Part shown: positions 60,645 through 64,000 of the stretch, piece by piece
Position numbering within the stretch: the stretch's first letter is position 1
Layout: each line of letters opens with the position of its first letter
Origin: XBB1006 sp051877515
GTDB lineage: Bacteria > Bacillota > Clostridia > Lachnospirales > Lachnospiraceae
DNA length: 64,000 nucleotides
Assembly: GCA_051877515.1 (NCBI GenBank)
Contig: JBJEIY010000035.1
Span: 33,807 to 97,806, forward strand
Direction of reading: 5' to 3'
Position numbers and translations under genes: made by a program
The notes under the pieces: model-generated
The model's input: only the letters and a program-made list of their open reading frames with translations
What the model was told of the DNA's origin: nothing
Databases searched by the model: none

Positions 60645-61145
60645 ATGAAGTTAAAAAAATACACCCTTCTTGGGATTCTATTTGTAATCGCCACCGGCTG
60701 CCTTTCCCATTTCGTCTATCAGTGGTCCGGAAACAATTTCATCCTTGGTTTCTTTGTTCCGGTCAGTGAATCCACATGGGAACACATGAAGTTATGCTTT
60801 TTCCCCATGCTGCTGTATTCGTTCTTTATGAACCGAAAAATAAAGGACGAGTATCCCTGCGTGACCTCGTCCCTTCTTACGGGTGTCCTGTTTGGCACCC
60901 TTCTCATACCTGTTGTTTTCTACACCTATTCCGGTATCCTGGGCAAAAACTATCTGCCTCTGGATATCGCAACCTTTGTGATCAGTGTCCTTGCAGCATT
61001 TACTGCTGTTTACCGGCTGTCTCTGTCCTGCCGGTTACATGCCCGCACAACCGGGCTTGCTGTGGCAGTTTTTGTCATGCTGCTCTGTTTCCTGATCTTC
61101 ACCTGTTTTCCACCGGATCTGGGTCTCTTCACTGCACCCGGCTAA
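60645..61145 (+). CDS. DUF6512-like membrane protein
   Basis: 166 aa with five or so hydrophobic segments: LLGILFVIATGCLSHFVYQW, then NFILGFFVPVSESTWEHMKL, MLLYSFFMN, GVLFGTLLIPVVFYTYSGI, and a C-terminal pair ending FTCFPPDLGLFTAPG. The SESTWEHMK motif and PP-x-GLF end suit the family; function unknown. Starts eight bases after the PBECR4 stop without its own SD, so it may be translationally coupled. Its stop overlaps that of the convergent HD-GYP gene. Confidence 0.78.
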   Translation: MKLKKYTLLGILFVIATGCLSHFVYQWSGNNFILGFFVPVSESTWEHMKLCFFPMLLYSFFMNRKIKDEYPCVTSSLLTGVLFGTLLIPVVFYTYSGILGKNYLPLDIATFVISVLAAFTAVYRLSLSCRLHARTTGLAVAVFVMLLCFLIFTCFPPDLGLFTAPG

Positions 61146-62458
61146 GAAGCTTTCTGGTAATAGATTTCTTCTACCTTCGCCCTGTCTGCCAAAAAGGCAT
61201 CCACAACATCCGGGTCAAAGTCAGTTCCTCTTCCGTTTTCTATAATGCTGTAACACTCCTCAAGTGGCATAGCATCCCGATAACAACGCTTTGCCGATAC
61301 TGCATCAAACACATCTGCCACCGCCATGATACGGGCGCACAGCGGTATTTGATTTTGACTTATTCCCTCCGGATAACCCTTTCCATTCCATTTTTCATGA
61401 TGATACCGGGCAACCTGATACGCCATATTTTCGTACTCGCCATTAAAAAGATGTCCGAATGTATCCCGGATGATTTTCCCTCCGATGGCCGGATGTTGTT
61501 TCATAACATCAAATTCCTCCGGAGTCAGTCTTCCGGGTTTTTGTAAAATGGAGTCCGGTATACCGATTTTTCCCACATCGTGCATGGGTGCAGATTGGAC
61601 CAGATTATCCAGGAAGTCCCTGGTAATAACATTTTTGTATTTTTTGTTTTTTCTAAGATTCTCTGCGATTAATACGGCATAGGCCGAAGAACGGCGGATG
61701 TGTCCCCCTGTATTGTCATCTTTATTTTCCACGAGGGTGGCAAAGCCCATGACCATTTCGTTCTGATAGTGTTCCAATCCGCGAATAGCAGGATTTTCCA
61801 TATTGATAAAAATGCCGACTGTCACCAGCGTCGCTGCAATACAGGTAATCAGAGCCTCCGGAAAAACCACCTGCAGAGTCATGATCAAAAGAATGCAGAT
61901 CAGGGTAACCAGCAGATTTTCCCGCTTATGCCTCGGGATATAGCGATAGTTGGCTATGATCAGGGCAACCGTTAAAATGCAGTACAGGATCACCGTGCCA
62001 AAGGCTACATACACGGAATAGCCCATGGAATAGTCTGTGCTCTCCCCGGACAGGAATGCAAGCTGGGGCAGAAAAACCACAGTAAGCACCATGGCGATGA
62101 TGCCGGGCAGACTGTATGCTGCCCTGATCCCTTTTCTTTTGGGTACGCCCACAGTTACGGAACACCAGTACCAAAAAAGCAGCAGCACATACAGTTCATA
62201 AGAGATAAACATTCCCAGATGAAGCAACAGATTGACATTTCGCGGGATCTGATCCGTGAAATTAATCGTGCATGCTGTGATCCCATCAAACAAAACAGCA
62301 ACTTCCGTCACCACATAAAACACATCGAACAATGTGTTGCAGCCTGATTTACGCGATATTCTGTTAAGACGATTTCCTTCCCGGATATAATACACCCCGA
62401 TCATCATCAGGATCAACAGGCAGGCAATCTGCATTTTACTCCATTGTAACAGAATCAT
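61142..62458 (-). CDS. HD-GYP domain protein with seven-helix membrane sensor
   Basis: 438 aa. Residues 1-225 hold about seven membrane segments. The cytosolic part is an HD-GYP cyclic-di-GMP phosphodiesterase domain: NTGGHIRRSSAYAVLIAENL, SAPMHDVGKIGIPDSIL (HD), KQHPAIGGKII, ARYHHEKWNGKGYPEG (GYP) and RIMAVADVFDAVSA. Metal ligands are all present. Lies 30 bases after the GGDEF protein gene on the same strand, so synthesis and breakdown of c-di-GMP are probably co-transcribed. Confidence 0.92.
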   Translation of the reverse strand: MILLQWSKMQIACLLILMMIGVYYIREGNRLNRISRKSGCNTLFDVFYVVTEVAVLFDGITACTINFTDQIPRNVNLLLHLGMFISYELYVLLLFWYWCSVTVGVPKRKGIRAAYSLPGIIAMVLTVVFLPQLAFLSGESTDYSMGYSVYVAFGTVILYCILTVALIIANYRYIPRHKRENLLVTLICILLIMTLQVVFPEALITCIAATLVTVGIFINMENPAIRGLEHYQNEMVMGFATLVENKDDNTGGHIRRSSAYAVLIAENLRKNKKYKNVITRDFLDNLVQSAPMHDVGKIGIPDSILQKPGRLTPEEFDVMKQHPAIGGKIIRDTFGHLFNGEYENMAYQVARYHHEKWNGKGYPEGISQNQIPLCARIMAVADVFDAVSAKRCYRDAMPLEECYSIIENGRGTDFDPDVVDAFLADRAKVEEIYYQKAS

Positions 62459-62488
62459 GTTTCCCTCCGAAAAACACCTATCCCATGT

Positions 62489-63760
62489 CTATTGTTTGCG
62501 TGGGATAACATTGATAAAGACATAATAAACATCTCCATACAGATCCGTATGCACGAAACGCCCGTAATCACGAACATATTTTATGGTTCCGTCCTTGCAT
62601 ATGATCCGGTATTCCACATAATCGATATCATTTTCTTTTTTGATCTGATCTGAGATGTCATTCTGTACCGCTGCCAGATCTTCCGGATGTACCATTCCGT
62701 GAAACGAGTTTCCGGTAAGCTCTTCGAACTCCTGCGGGTTGCTACAGCCATAAATGGAAAGCAGTTCGGAATTAAATGATATGATCTGCGCTTCCTCATC
62801 CGCATGATAAACGAAAAAGCCACCCGGCAGATACTCCGAAATCTTCTCTACCGTCTTTAATGTCTCTTGTGTTCCAACCGCATTTCTTCGTCTTCGGTCA
62901 TGATTCTTTTCTTCGTAATAACGGCTCTTTTCACGATACATTTCTTTGTCGGCAAGCCCCACATTTCGTTCCAGATCCTTTGCCTCTGCCAGCCAGACAC
63001 TTCCCAATGCCGCAGACTCTCCATTCTGCCAGTTTTTTTCCAGCTTTTTTAGTTTTTCCCTGAAGACATGCTCCGACTCCTCAAAGGACAATACCACGAA
63101 CTCATCGCCTCCCAGACGATAGATATTCTCCCCGGAAAAAACTGCTTTTATATCCTTTGCAATCTTGGCGATCAATTTATCTCCGGCTTCGTGTCCCCCT
63201 TGATCATTGGTGGTCTTTAGTCCGTTAATATCGGCAAAAACCACTCCCACCTGACGATTGCATCGGTCAGGATCATTTTCGATAGCAACAATATCCTCAT
63301 AATACGCTTTCCGATTCTTAACCCCTGTTAAAGCATCTAGTTCCAGCTCCGAGATCAGGCTGTCATATTCCCGTAAATGAATGATATTCTCCACTCTCAT
63401 CCTGATCAGTTTGGGATTATACGGTTTTGCAATAAAATCCGTTGCCCCCAGTTCCAGACACTTTTCTTCTTCCTCGATACTGTCCAGTGCCGTTGTCACA
63501 ATAACGGGGATCTTGCAAAGAACTGCATCATTTCCCACATAATGCAAGAACTCGTACCCACTCATCACCGGCATACGAAGATCCAGCATAATGGCCGAAA
63601 TCTGCTCACCGCATTCTTTTAACACAGCAAGACCCTCTTTACCGTCTCCGGCAGTCAGCACCTTATACTGCTTCTCCAGTATGCCTACCAGCAGTTCCCG
63701 ATTGATCACGTCATCTTCAATTACCAAGACATTTCGTTTGGTCACACACTTCTTCTCCAT
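62489..63760 (-). CDS. Response regulator with REC, GGDEF and PAS domains
   Basis: 423 aa. REC at 1-120: VLVIEDDVINRELL, phospho-acceptor in IMLDLRMPVMSG, TTALD and FIAKPYN. GGDEF at about 135-290 with intact active-site loop YRLGGDEFVV and VVFADINGLKTTND; no RxxD inhibitory site five residues before it. C-terminal PAS at about 310-423 (FFVYHADEEAQIISFNSELLSIYG). Likely a phosphorylation-controlled diguanylate cyclase; PAS after GGDEF is an uncommon order. Start ATG at 63760 with GAGG eight bases upstream. Confidence 0.92.
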   Translation of the reverse strand: MEKKCVTKRNVLVIEDDVINRELLVGILEKQYKVLTAGDGKEGLAVLKECGEQISAIMLDLRMPVMSGYEFLHYVGNDAVLCKIPVIVTTALDSIEEEEKCLELGATDFIAKPYNPKLIRMRVENIIHLREYDSLISELELDALTGVKNRKAYYEDIVAIENDPDRCNRQVGVVFADINGLKTTNDQGGHEAGDKLIAKIAKDIKAVFSGENIYRLGGDEFVVLSFEESEHVFREKLKKLEKNWQNGESAALGSVWLAEAKDLERNVGLADKEMYREKSRYYEEKNHDRRRRNAVGTQETLKTVEKISEYLPGGFFVYHADEEAQIISFNSELLSIYGCSNPQEFEELTGNSFHGMVHPEDLAAVQNDISDQIKKENDIDYVEYRIICKDGTIKYVRDYGRFVHTDLYGDVYYVFINVIPRKQ

Positions 63761-63835
63761 GCATTGCACCTCACATTGAAACGATTCCTTTGAAACTTAC
63801 TATCCTGCTGAAATAAATATGCCTTTTTCGATTAC

Positions 63836-63862
63836 AAAAAAAGTCCTGCACTTGCAGGACTT
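63836..63862 (-). terminator. Terminator after the tRNA cluster
   Basis: AAGTCCTGCA / TGCAGGACTT, 10-bp stem with a two-base loop, then T7 on the minus strand. Confidence 0.88.
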
Positions 63863-63869
63863 CCTATAG

Positions 63870-63943
63870 TAGCGGAGAAGGGATTTGAACCCCTGACACC
63901 ACGGGTATGAACCGTGTGCTCTCGCCAACTGAGCTACTCCGCC
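63870..63943 (-). tRNA. tRNA-Met (anticodon CAT)
   Basis: 74 nt. Acceptor GGCGGAG pairs with CTCCGCT (G1-U72), anticodon stem CACGG/CCGTG with loop TTCATAC (CAT), T arm GGGGTTCAAATCCC. The sequence looks like elongator tRNA-Met, the substrate of TmcAL encoded at 21061; a lysidine-modified tRNA-Ile reading cannot be fully excluded. CCA not encoded. Confidence 0.92.
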
Positions 63944-63947
63944 ATAA

Positions 63948-64000
63948 TGGGACCTATAGGGCTCGAACCTATGACCCTCTGCTTGTAAGGCAGATGCTCT
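63948..64000 (-). tRNA. tRNA-Val (anticodon TAC), cut by the window end
   Basis: 3' part only. Anticodon stem-loop CTGCC-TTACAAG-type region gives loop CTTACAA (anticodon TAC); T arm ATAGGTTCGAGCCCTAT; 3' end GGTCCCA. The 5' end lies beyond base 64000. Four bases upstream of tRNA-Met, so it is a tRNA cluster. Confidence 0.9.

Noticed and set aside
1..64000. Insertion sequences or transposons
   Set aside because: No transposase, integrase or long terminal inverted repeats seen anywhere in the window; the AT-rich islands carry no mobility genes.

Overview
The window looks like a chromosome segment of a low-to-mid-GC, spore-forming Clostridia species, most likely family Lachnospiraceae. The reasons are Firmicutes-type gene order around ffh/rpsP/trmD/rplS and cysS/mrnC/rlmB/sigH, a SigH-type sporulation sigma factor, a stand-alone AICAR transformylase, and strong GGAGG ribosome sites. 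The genus is inference; I ran no search.

Region 1 (1-20976, almost all minus strand) is core translation, secretion, division and lipid machinery. Read in the direction of transcription it runs yceD, rpmF, plsX, acpP, rnc, smc, ftsY, ilvA, a YoaK-like membrane protein, ylxM, ffh, rpsP, khpA, rimM, trmD, rplS, lepB, rbgA, a second lepB, rnhB, a FliK-like protein, an FlhB-tail protein, yraN and a ProX-like deacylase. A truncated ABC-F ATPase opens the window on the plus strand.

Region 2 (21000-40800) holds tmcAL, whose promoter shares its -35 with the divergent yceD promoter. It is followed by a one-carbon/purine block: AICAR transformylase, an FolD variant lacking cyclohydrolase residues, formate-THF ligase and a PurO-type IMP cyclohydrolase. 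Then come a Y-family polymerase with a LexA-like box, a WalJ-like hydrolase, an FtsA-like protein with a beta-grasp-like tail, coaE, polA, a lipoprotein, an M42 peptidase, an O-antigen-ligase-like protein and several uncharacterised genes.

Region 3 (about 40900-51700) is a visibly AT-richer defence island. It starts with a type III toxin-antitoxin locus: promoter, two pseudoknot RNA repeats, terminator, ToxN/AbiQ toxin. A tRNA-Leu, an orphan degenerate CRISPR repeat and a small XRE regulator follow. Then comes a type II-A CRISPR-Cas system: 40 repeats and 39 spacers, leader, csn2, cas2, cas1, cas9, and a tracrRNA divergent from cas9. Beyond it lies an unassigned RNA gene of about 235 nt with its own promoter and terminator.

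Region 4 (51712-64000) has a lipid kinase, a lytic transglycosylase, tRNA-Thr, an HPt protein, ackA and the sigH-rlmB-mrnC-cysS-ispF block. Next is a second toxin-like locus: a PBECR4-type nuclease preceded by its own promoter and a pseudoknot-capable leader RNA. A membrane protein, an HD-GYP c-di-GMP phosphodiesterase, a REC-GGDEF-PAS protein and the start of a tRNA cluster (Met, Val) close the window.

The best candidates for undescribed biology are the 51425-51659 RNA, the RNA-plus-PBECR4 module at 59.8-60.6 kb, and the orphan repeat/XRE segment between the ToxIN-like locus and the array.
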